Shown one piece after another: positions 1-11,300 of a stretch of DNA of 64,000 nt. Made by a program: the position numbers and the translations under genes. Positions within the stretch are counted from its first letter, which is position 1; every line of letters starts with the position of its first letter. The stretch comes from Membranipora membranacea (lineage: Eukaryota > Bryozoa > Gymnolaemata > Cheilostomatida > Membraniporidae): the NCBI GenBank assembly GCA_914767715.1, contig OU612066.1, forward strand, positions 30,604,283 to 30,668,282, given 5' to 3'. The notes beneath the pieces were generated by a model that ran no database searches, was not told where the DNA came from, and saw only the letters and a program-made list of their open reading frames with translations.

Positions 1-105
1 GGTCAGAACAGAACCTGATACTCTGTGGGTAAACTTGATGTCCACCTGCCACATGTAGACCTACGTGTCTGAAACCTTTCAATATTTATTATTTTTCCAT
101 TGAAG

Positions 106-251
106 ATGTTGATGAAGCATCCAAGAAAGAAATTAAAGACATTCTCGTCACATACGACAAAGGACTTCTAGTCGCTGATCCAAGAAGGAAAGAGCCCAAG
201 AAGTTTGGTGGACCCGGAGCACGTGCAAGATACCAGAAATCTTACCGTTAA
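106..251 (+). CDS. RPS16: 40S ribosomal protein S16 (uS9), last exon
   Basis: This is the final coding exon of small-subunit ribosomal protein S16, a uS9-family protein whose C-terminal tail reaches the decoding/P-site region of the 40S subunit. After the acceptor (AG at 104-105) the frame begins with two bases completing an Asp codon and reads through motifs such as [18 protein letters not shown] and [17 protein letters not shown], ending with TAA at 249-251. The terminal KSYR tail is the hallmark of uS9. The exon holds about 48 of the usual ~146 residues; earlier exons lie outside the window. Stop position, acceptor and a polyadenylation signal 28 bases downstream agree. The antisense ORF over it is a shadow. 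Confidence 0.97.
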
Positions 252-278
252 TTGTTATCTTCTCTTTTACATAGTAGT

Positions 279-284
279 AATAAA
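279..284 (+). terminator. RPS16 polyadenylation signal AATAAA
   Basis: A canonical AATAAA lies 28 bases after the RPS16 stop codon. The very short 3' UTR is typical of ribosomal protein genes. Confidence 0.8.
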
Positions 285-753
285 GATCTCCAACTACTGA
301 AAACTTGGTTATAATTTTTAAAATATCTGTAACGAAGGTCATTGATGGGCATTTATGGTCGAAATAGGATAGTTCACCTGTCACATTTCTCACAGTCTTG
401 TTCTACAATCTACAATCATATTATCATATTACCCTTCACATGAATTTTCCACATTAGGAAAATACATCACCTATGGCAAGAAAGGGTTTGATCTGATTTG
501 CAGGCTTTGGAGTTGCCTTTTTGCATGCGATGTGCCAGTTGAGGTGGGAGCTGTTGAGAGATTTAGCCATATCTGTGGTGTCGCAAGCAGAAGGGTCGCA
601 GCATAGTAATAGAAGACTTGGTCCCTGTGGGATACAATTAGCTTGCCGGTTTTGCTTTCCTCAATTTTGCTTTGCACCATGATTACTGTAACTAATGTGG
701 TTGGAGGATTCGTGTTTGACGCTGCCATAAATGAATATACATACGTATATATA

Positions 754-889
754 TACCGTAATACCTCACTTATAAGACACCCCCCTTGGGAAAAATAAAA
801 TGCTCCAGTTATAAAGCACCCATTTGAAAAAAAAAACTGACCTCGATGGGATTCGATTGATACGCTCCTTATAGGTGAGGTATTACGGC
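754..889. mobile_element. MITE with ~22-bp terminal inverted repeats
   Basis: The left end begins near 755 with CCGTAATACCTCACTTATAA. The right end (about 868-888) is its reverse complement with a single change, reading CTTATAGGTGAGGTATTACGG. The element is about 135 bp, non-coding, and embedded in TA-rich sequence on both sides (atatata), which suggests insertion into a TA repeat and hides the exact target duplication. I see no second copy in the window. Superfamily not assigned. Confidence 0.8.
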
Positions 890-946
890 ACATATATATA
901 TATATCATGCAATGCTATTATGATAATGGTGTAACTTATAACCATT

Positions 947-966
947 GATATATATATATATATATC
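947..966. repeat. (TA)n microsatellite
   Basis: Simple TA dinucleotide run of about 20 bp. A shorter run lies at about 891-906. Confidence 0.85.
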
Positions 967-1797
967 AGTGCTTATAACCGTTCGAAATTTTCAACTTGTG
1001 TACAACTATGCTTACTTGAGGAACAGGGCTGCCATCTCCCTGCTGCAAATTAACAGTACCAAGATACCAATAGAGTTATCCTCTCTTGTCAATTGAATTA
1101 ATGCTGTGAATTGTGCTCGCTGTACAAGACTCGCTCCAAAACAACAGATTGCCATAGTCATACACTATATAATACAAGAATTTTGGTGTATGAGCAGACT
1201 AAGTAACCATTTCCTGTAGGGACAAATCACTGGGAGAAAAATTGACCAAAGAAAATTGCAGAAACACTATTTTACCTTTGTCAGTGGTGAGTTACATTCT
1301 GAGATAGGTATTTTACTTGCTGCTCTGTATGGTACAAAGTATAATTTCCATGGTTCATTTCAATTTCGTACTCACAAAGCTGTTGCCAGTATCTGACCTG
1401 GTGTCCTTGAGCGGACGGCCGTCTTCTCTAGTCCTGCAAGAGGAGAAGTTGGCCTGGTGAGGTATTGTTGTGACATTCACAAGAAGACGTACTATCTTAT
1501 TATCAACAGAAACTGTTTGTCTCCTCACACAGGAGAGAACACATGCTCGCCAACCCCAGCTGACGTTGCTTGTCTGCGTAATGGTCTAGATATTTATTAG
1601 TTGAACTTGAAAATCAGATAGCTTAGACTGTAGTGTATCCTGCTGCTCCTTCAACTAGGGGATGATGAGGCCATTGCTACAAAGTTGATTGAAAGTACTG
1701 TGTAGCTTGTAAATGTATCATTAATGGTAATTCAATACACCATTTACATGAATTAAGGGGTCTGATCATTTTTGTGCCTAGATCGGATCGGGGTGAG

Positions 1798-1823
1798 GTC
1801 AGACCATAGAGTTATGGTCAGAC
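1798..1823. mobile_element. family A palindromic micro-insertion, 7-bp TSD perfect
   Basis: The 12-bp core CATAGAGTTATG (1805-1816) has arms CATA/TATG and is flanked by a perfect 7-bp direct repeat, GTCAGAC at 1798-1804 and 1817-1823. The CA...TG ends and 7-bp duplication match the other family A copies. This is the shortest member. Confidence 0.6.
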
Positions 1824-2311
1824 CCATCAATAAACAATCACCGCTATTTGCATACAAATTTAGCTTTGTGATCTTGAGCATGCATTTACGGCCTGAACTT
1901 GAAATCCTTTGCTATCCTCTGAACTAGTCCCAGTTTCTAGTATGATGTGGTCTGAGTACACGACTGTCTCTGATGTGAGAACTAAATATTTAAGGTATAT
2001 CCGCAGCTGAAAACAGTCTTAGTTTTGATTTTGCTTGAATTTCAATTTCTCTGTCATATAAAAACCCAACATAGGTACCTTCGTTGTTTGTGAGAGCTGA
2101 TAGATTTTGGCCTTCTTTTCCTCAAATCTGCTCTAAGATTCATGCGATCATTAACATTTCTTCAGCCCAATTCACATTGCATTTTTCTTCATTATTATCA
2201 GAATTTTGAAAAGTCAGGAAATGGTCGAGTAACATCTCAAATACTCCCATCTCGTATCACAGATGTTATTGCAATCTTTACTGAAGAATCGCCAGACCTC
2301 TTAATCTAAGA

Positions 2312-5300
2312 ATGTCTTCAGCCACAGCTCGAGATGCTATCGGGCGAAAGCTCTTTGACAACTTACAAAATGATCTCAAGTCTTTATCTGCTGAAGCGAA
2401 AAAGAAGCATCCCCCTGTCAAAGAGGTAGGCTATGATTATAAATCAACAAATTACTCCTTGATATAAGATACTTCTGCATACAGACAACACAGCATAATT
2501 TAGTGATGTCTTTGATCGTAAAACAGCTTAGATAATAATATTACTTGTATCAACTGTAAGTAGCTGCAACGTAATATTAAGCCAGAATGAAAGGCTAGTT
2601 TAAATCTGATATCAACATTACTGTGCTTCACTCCATCTAACTCATTTTGGTGGTAATCATAGTCAGTGCAAGGAGTCTCTAACCCCTTGATCAGTGGGGA
2701 ATCGTGTTTCCAATCACTTGGCCCATCTTACTGATAACATGACATGTGAGAAATGTGGGTATTTCCTTGGGGTAAGTCTGTAAACTGGTTTGATGCTGAG
2801 TTACTGACTGACAACTTTCAATAATTCTTTACAGGCATCGGAAGCATGTATGCTAAAGTTAAGGATGATATCTACCAAATCTACTGATCTCTTGGCTGGT
2901 AAGGGCTTTGTCTGACTTGGCAAGTTTTGTTTTATTTTGGGAGGGGGGGAGGACTCGACACAGGTTGAAAGTTTGACATCCTGCAGAAATACTTCTACTA
3001 TTTCATATTTGTTGTGCAGAAAATAGTTCAAAACTCTGAGCAAAGAACCTGTATGGTATAACTTCCATAGGTGGATTATTCACATAATAGTACATAATTT
3101 CACAGTAATCAGGGTTGTAAGGTGACAACAGTCATATAGTGGGGAACAAAATCTTTTACAATCACTGCTACTATTTTTACATATATATGACTTTTTGTCA
3201 TAACACATCTGAAAATTAACATAAGAAGCACTAAAACTGAGGAAAATTGCTCAATAATTCTGTCAAATCAAAGTATCATTTGTCAGATGAATATTTTTAC
3301 AGCACATTGGTTCTATCTTGCAAATGCAAGGGTGTATTGTATGAGGTACTTTCAATTTCCTCCTCAGTAGTCATCTTTCACTGTCAAATAAAAGTGACTA
3401 TTATATTTATTTTAGATCTGCTTAGTAATAGTAGTGAGCTCGTACAGCCATTTATTATGGGTTGTGATACAAAGATTCCTAAGATGGTGCATATAAGTCT
3501 TACATCTATGCAGAGAATGATACAGCACCAAGCCATATCAGCGGTAAGTGTAAAAGTAATCTGACCCTTGAACTCTCGCCCTCTCTTTGAGAAGCCCCAG
3601 TGTATGTCTTAGCAGTACATAAGATTTTGTTACTGTTTTTGCTAGTATTTACCCTGAGCAAACATACTACCTTTAGGTTTATTTTTTCTATGTGGTATAC
3701 TGCTGGAGGCGAAGTCAATAGTTAATACAACGGAATACCATGTATGTTTATGAAAAGAATGCACGGTCAGGTTTAATAACTACAGTATTTTGGCACAGAA
3801 GAAGAGTGGTCAGGTTGTCAGACTAAACGGACACTGCAACCAATGTGGCCCTGGTATAAATTTGGTGTGACATTTACTGAATTATAATATGGTAGTGAGC
3901 TGTTATTGTGCTGTAGCCTATCATAGATAGTGAATGGATTTAACATCAGCTGATTGGTGCAGCTGTAGTAGTAATTGTAGTGTGGTGTAAGACGTGGTTA
4001 TCTTATAGTATTAGCTACTTGATGTCATACTTGGATTCACATGTCAATCAACTCCTGCTGCTTCTTATTGTGTTTAATAACCCTCTGACAATGTGAGATG
4101 AGAGTGATAGTCATATCATTGCTTTCATCAAGTGGTCATAAACTTTCTCAATGTTATAAATACATTTGATCTACAAACTAACTCCTCCCCATATGTTAAA
4201 AGCCAGAGCCCAGGAAAATTCAATAAGCTTGTCACCACTGTGAATAAATCTATTTTATATCTCTGGTAATCAGGAAATCAGTAACCTTGAAATTTTACCC
4301 GGTATTACCAAATCAAATATACTCAATTGTATGGCTTCTACGACCCAATTTTTCATACATTGTAAGTTTTGTTGTAGGTTCGGCAAGGAGTAACAGTAAC
4401 GCTGTTACTCCTTGGTTGCGGTGACATTAAAATATTATCATCCACCACAACAAAATACGATGGAGTGCCACTACACGCAAGCCAGGCAAACACGAAGCTC
4501 ATATACAGGAATTTACTGATATTTTGACTGCAGTCGACTACGACAACTATACACCTTGTGTTGCAGTGCCTTGTATATTACTTGTATTTGTTCGTATTAC
4601 CTCGATTGTATCTTTCTTTTTTTCAGACCACAGCAGACAATATTATAAAATCTCTATGGAACTTGATGAACAGCGGAGTGGAGGAGCTGAAACTTCTACA
4701 GACTGCCATCTTAATGATAACTACCAATTCTCTCGTCCAACATGAAAGTTTAGCCAGGGTATGTTATCTCATAATTATCATTCTCACTAGGAAATGAACT
4801 GATAATGTACTGGTAACAGGTTCTGTATGGCTTTGTGTTCAAGTGGTGACCTCCCACCAAGTTTTTTCTTTTTTGCATAGCTTGTTGTTGATAAGATTGA
4901 AACCAATCACCCAAGTGATAAGGTAGATTATTCCTTAGGGGTTTTCCTCTTGTGTTGGGGGAGTGGTAAATTCATCTTTCATCTAATTCAGATCAAGAAA
5001 GTTAGTACAGTTTAAAACAGACAAGTTAAGTTGCCCCTCATTCCATAATAATCATCTGTTACACGGTTACAACAAGAATATGAGCATAACCTCAAGCCTA
5101 AAGCGATTGTATTTGCCTGTGTCAAGTGTTGCCTGTTAGTAATGAATTTTGGTTTGCATTTGTATTTTGCATGTTTTAGGCGTTAGTTTTGGGATTCAGG
5201 CTATATTTTACCAAAGATTCTACGACTATAAACACAGCAGGTGCTACAGTTAGACAGCTGGTCAATGCCGTCTATGAGAGAGTCGGCACGGAGGATAGTG

Positions 5301-8300
5301 TGCAATCACAAGGTAATACATAAAATCTATACAGATACTATAGAAAATGCACACTATTTCCCTATATCAATAGTCTCTGTTGTATATAGGGGAAAAGCAT
5401 GCATATATTATTATATCGAAATGCATACACATTGCATATATAAAAAAGAATGATGTTCTGCTGCTCTTTTTTGCCTAAAGTTAGTAATTTGCACCAGCTG
5501 CACCAAACATGCAATAAGGTGATTTACAGTTCAGTATTCGTTTTAAGAAAGAAACCGAAATAGAGTTACTGTGCAGACACATGTTATATCGCTTGCGTGC
5601 AACAAAGTATCCAGCAACAAGTTTTGACACCATATAGGGCCTAAACAAATGTAGGTATATTTCTTGGTTCAAAATAAATAATTTTATGATATTGAATACT
5701 CTGGTTTCAGATTTTTTATTTTGCATTTGCAACTCCTTGGTACTGCAAAATGTTGTCTTTGAGGATTTTGCAAATATTTGGTCATCTTGGACCGTGACCC
5801 ATGCTCCCCTTGTACAGGGATAACCCAATTTTTCAATTAATATCAAATCACATGAAATAAATATTTTGATCAGTCCTGGCGCATGGTCCAAATATAAATA
5901 ATGCACAATGGCACAACTTCAATGTTCTTTGCCATATAAATGCCCTGTCTAATGAAGAACTTGCTCTCTTATTTTCAGTGCCACTGGAGCCATTTTCCAC
6001 AGAGAGACTTAAGACACCAAGTAAAATACCCCCTGCTTCTCTACAGCCCTGTGCACAAGATGGCTTCTTATTGTTCCAGGTTTGTGTTTAAGATTACGGA
6101 GATTTGTGATATATAAGCCTCTCTAGATTGTTGAAACTAAATGTCCTTGTATGGTTTTCAAGATTGTGAAATAATTATTCAGGGAGGTCTTTCAATTTGA
6201 AACTACCATAATTGTTATGCAATCGTTTCTTGCTTAGGGAAAAATGATTGCTACATGTCTCAACAAGGGACATGAGCAAAGTGATAGAAAGGATTTGGCT
6301 TCCCCTCGGTCATTCAATTAAAGGACCCCATCCATTTTAAGTATTGTACCATACAAACTAAATATTAATATCTCATTGCAAAACTAATGGTGAAACACAT
6401 TATCACATTTAATCATTATATCATGAGCGTGGCTCTTTTTTCCTCAGATTCAAAAATCCTCCTCTCTACTCCCTCCACCTCAGCACTAGGCAGCTGCCAC
6501 TCACAGCCTGTTGTATATTTGTAGGATCTGTGTCAGTTAGTTAATGCAGATAATCCCGTGTGGCTGACTGGTATTACTGAGATGACGAGAACATTCGGAC
6601 TGGAGCTACTCGAATCTGTCATGTCTAACTATCCACAAATATTCCAACAGGTAACAGCATCAGTATCCATATGTGTCTATGTTGTCTTCTCACCTGTAAT
6701 TCCAGATCTAACTATGGTAAAATCCCAGAGCCAATATAGTGACAGGTTTCTCTTTTAGTCCTGTTTTTATTGTACATATAGATTTGCTCAAAAATATGTT
6801 TTGGTGTTCAGAATCAAAGCATTCTGGATGACTTCATTGTGATATACTCAGATTTTAGGATGGTATTGGATCAGTTAGTGCCAATGTTATTGTTACCCTT
6901 GGATAATATTGTGTTGGGCAGGTACAATCTTCCTATTGAAAACAAGGAAGCCACAATTTCATATAACTTCTGATTGTGCATCATATTCTATTCATTGTCA
7001 ATTAACTTTGAGGAATGTACATATTGAACTGACTCACACTTCTCCAAAGAGATGATGTTGTGAAGAGGAACGGCCAAAGTTGGGCCAAAATTGTTGGTCA
7101 TAACACCGAGTAACACGATACAACCAAGGATACAACCAAAGAGTAAAAGAGCTTTTACTCCTTGATACAACACTCCCATCCCATTTAATGTTTCATTGAA
7201 AAGTTCAACAAAGCACAGGTATTAGTCTCTTTTTGGTAACAAAAAATCTGATTTCATGTCTATGGGTTAAAACAAGGATTTCAAGGATTTCTCTTGAAAT
7301 CCTTGGTTAAAATACTCAAAAAACTGCTGTCCCATTTCCTGCAGAATCTGGTTTGACTTTCTTGTATCTGTTTTAGCATGAGGAGTTCGGTTTCTTACTG
7401 AAGGAGAGAGTTTGTCCTCTTGTGATTAAGCTCTTCTCTCCTAGCCTTAAGTTCAGACAGGGACATCCCTCCGCCCCCAGTCCTGTATCAGCGGAGAAAC
7501 CTTACTTCCCTATAGTGATGAGATTACTGAGAATCGTACAAACTCTCATCAAAAACTTCTACTCCCTTCTGGTAAGTTGAACTCGTGTTGAGTCAGTTGA
7601 AACAGCTATTTTGAGGTGCCAAAAATAAGCATCCTTTTTATTCAATGATCATATCAAAATCACTTATGATAAGCCAAACTCCACACAATGAGCTACCTGG
7701 CTGGATTATATAATGTAGGATACCAGTATGGTCAGAATCTTGGATATCCTCTGATTCCCAGTATTGCATTTGTATTTTGAATTCGTATGTCAATTCAAAC
7801 AGCTCTAACAATAACCTTTTCAAAAAATAGCACTTCTATCATCATCCCATAATGTTGATATATATGAGCTGATATAATGCTATAAAAAATTGTTGATTCA
7901 CACGTCGCTGTGTAATCTCAATCTGATAGCCATATAGTGTTGTTGCGTCCCTATGTCATCGTGTAATTGTGACACTGTGACATTGTGACACGGGTAATCA
8001 TGTAACATACTCTCTTCTTTTAAGAGTACAGAATGTGAGATATTCCTATCTCTATTAGTAAAGTTTATGGATATAGAGAAGCCAATGTGGCAGAGATGTA
8101 TAGCACTAGAAGTAACACATAACCTCTGCAGTAACCCCAAATTAGTCAGGTAAGTGTCAGGTTAACAGGAGTCTTGTGCTAGGAACCAACCATAAATTTC
8201 CAGGACCTCCTCTGATGCACAAATTATAAATCATATTAGTTGATAAACAACTTCAATTTACTTCCTGCTTTGGTGAATGTTCCACATTTGTCAGTACTTT

Positions 8301-11300
8301 GGTTTATTCATGGACATCCATAAAATATACGATTAAGATTTTATTTCACCATACCTCAACAACTACTTATACCATGTATACCATGTATACAATGTATACC
8401 ATGTATACCATGTATACCATGTATACCATGTATACCATGATGTAGATCAGTTATGTTGATGTGATATCTCTTCGTGATGTTTATTAACAGGTCGTTTGTT
8501 GAGACTTATGACATGAAGGAACACTCAGCAAAGATCTTCTACGATATCGTCAGCGCAATAGGCTCATTTATACAAACTCTCTTCATGCCTACTGCCTCTA
8601 ACCAACAGACCAATACTAACTCTAATAAGACTCCCGATACGCAGGGCGCCCCACCCTCACTAGTGGGAGGTATGCCTGTTGGAGGAGGGGTTACACCACA
8701 GCCTGCTTTTGTATATAAGAACTTATGGATACCTCTAATTATGAATGTACCTCAGACACCAATCAGACCAGTACTGTGAGTAAAGAAGTCAGGGTTCAAA
8801 GTATTTCCACCCCCCCCTGTCACTACATTAGGCAAAAACTAGTTTAAGCGCTTAAACAGTGTCGGGATAGCTGGTAGTAGCATTTCATTATCAACCACTT
8901 TCCCACTTTGGTTGGAAAGTGATTGATAATGAAATGCTACTACCAGCTATCCCGACACCGTTTAAGCTCTTAAACTAGGCAAAAACCTATGCTTACCATG
9001 TGACTTATTAATCACCTATAGTTGTTGAACATGTCAGTTCTGTATACTGTAAATGTCATCTTGTATAATATAACGGAATAGGGATATAAAGTAAAGATTT
9101 GTGGATTGGACATTTCAAATGTACATTACTACTCAGTGTTATAAAGAATCTCTTGATATCATCATTGTATATTCCCATAATGCGCTGATCAAAAATCCCA
9201 AAATTCACAGATAATTGACCAAAAAAAGAGCAGAGAACAGCTATGATTGTAAGATTTATATTTAATAATCCTTAGTCTAAGTGCTCAGACTCCAAGGTGC
9301 AGGGAGTTACTTGTGCACGCTATCAAAGGGGAGAGTTTGATAGCGTGTGCAAGTAACTCCCTGCGCCTTGGAGTCTGAGCACTTAGACTAAATGATCCTG
9401 TAAGGCTACCACTTTAACATATCTTTTTTGCCAATTTACATTGTCCTTGATGTCTTGTAATTGTGTTGATCACTTGGATTCAAATGTCTAATTTATAAGT
9501 TAAGGGCCAAATTAAAAATAAAATCTCTTGTACTTTTGCGAATCTTTATGAGTAGAGAATAACCAATGTAGTAATGTTTGACTTTATACAGAATTGAGAT
9601 GGTCGATAAACTTGACCCTACACAATTACCTGATGGCTATGCGCTGACTTTAGGGCTGGCTTGTCTACTCGATATCGGCAGCAGTGTCGAGAGGAATGTA
9701 CTCTGTTCTAACACTGAGCAAACTGCAGATGGGTCAACAGATGGAGACAAGGAGCGACTGGTACACCAGGCTCTAGTTAACTCATCATGGGGTGGGCTGT
9801 TGGCTTCTTTCTCTCTTCTACTAGAGGCCAGGTTGGTGACAAACTATTGCGATCAGTTGATGCCTTGTTTACAAATGATTATTGCTACCACCCAATGAAT
9901 CCGGTAAACATAATAAACTTGTACTATAAGTAAAGATGCACACTACAATCAGGTTGGTTATATTTGCACCATAGCGACTGAACTTATTCGAATGTGCTTG
10001 AGTTTCTCTGAAAAGTCACCCCACCCGAACTGGATAAATGTTAGCTTCTATAGACAAAATTACAAAATGCAATTAGGTCAACTGGGCCAGTTTGTGGCAC
10101 TGTCGCTACGGTGCAGAGAGACTCGTATCACAGTGTCGATCTGCAAGCAGTGTGTACTACAATTACAAAGTTGCTCTCTCATTTACAATTTATGTCAGAG
10201 AGTAGACAATTCATCACTCTTTATCAACATGAGTTTGGGACACACTGATAATAATATCAATTGTTTTCTATGTAGTATTTGTATTTGGTAGTAAGGTCAC
10301 ACTTTGAATGACATATATATATATATATATAGAAAATTAGAAGAAGATTAATATATAATTATCTCACAATTACAGTACCGATGAGCAGGCCACAGAAGCT
10401 ATATTAAAGGCCCAGCAGAGTTATATTAATCTGGCTGGTCAGCTCGATCTGAAGACGACTAGAGATGCCTTCATGACTTCTCTATGTAAAGCTTCTCTTC
10501 CCCCTCATTATCAGCTTCTAGTACTCAATCAGCCAGGTATCATATATTATCCTTCAACAAATAAAAATCTGTAGGCCCTACCTAGAAGAGGGTTTTTAAG
10601 ATTTTAGACAGCATCCTCACTTTGGTATATAGATATTAAATGAGACTTTCGGAGAAATTGTGCTTGATCATGTTTGTTCCTTGTGATATTGTTCATTTTT
10701 GGCCCTGTCAAATGCCACCTGAATGTCAACGCTGAATATTTAATTCAAATTCCCCCTCCCCCTTACGGATGTCTTTGTTGAACAGCTATGGACTGATTGT
10801 TTGATTAATTGTCTCACTATGGCCAGGAGAAATAGAATTAAGTTTATCTAGTCTTACAATATGTGTAACATTTGATTCACTTGGTCTAGCTCCAGCCTGA
10901 GTGATTTTGCCAATGCCCCCTGAGTGTTAACCTCTATCTCTTTGCTTACAGCTCCTAACCCTGCTGTTATTGCTAAGAGAGGTCATGTGCGAGTTTCTAG
11001 TCTGGACTTTAAGACAAACAATCAGCACCACCAGCCCCAGCCTCAGCAGCAGGATGAGATGTATGATAAGAGTCAGGTGGTGGCTGTAGGTACAGCTCTA
11101 CCTACTCTTAACATGCCATCTAGTGGGCTACAGTCTCAGGTCATGGTAAGTTAAATAATCACATAGCTCAGAACTTCTAATCAGGTGGGGTTTGTGTTAA
11201 CTCGCCCCACAAACATTGCAACTAAAAACAGGAGATTTTAGCTCAAGTTTCCATTGACGGATGCTGCTATGCACATTCTCCACAAAAGTTTAATGAGTTA

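Larger units (their letters stand above)
285..2311. other. intergenic DNA between RPS16 and MON2
   Basis: No supported gene lies here. The stretch contains a small terminal-inverted-repeat element (about 754-889), TA dinucleotide runs near 890-906 and 947-966, and one palindromic micro-insertion (1805-1816). The last few hundred bases must hold the MON2 promoter and 5' UTR. A TATA-like ATATAAAA occurs near 2056, but I cannot fix a transcription start. The minus-strand ORF at 471-908 runs through the mobile element and TA repeats and is not credible. Confidence 0.7.

Noticed and set aside
471-908. 145-codon minus-strand ORF
   Set aside because: It runs across TA repeats and the MITE at 754-889 and shows no protein-family features.
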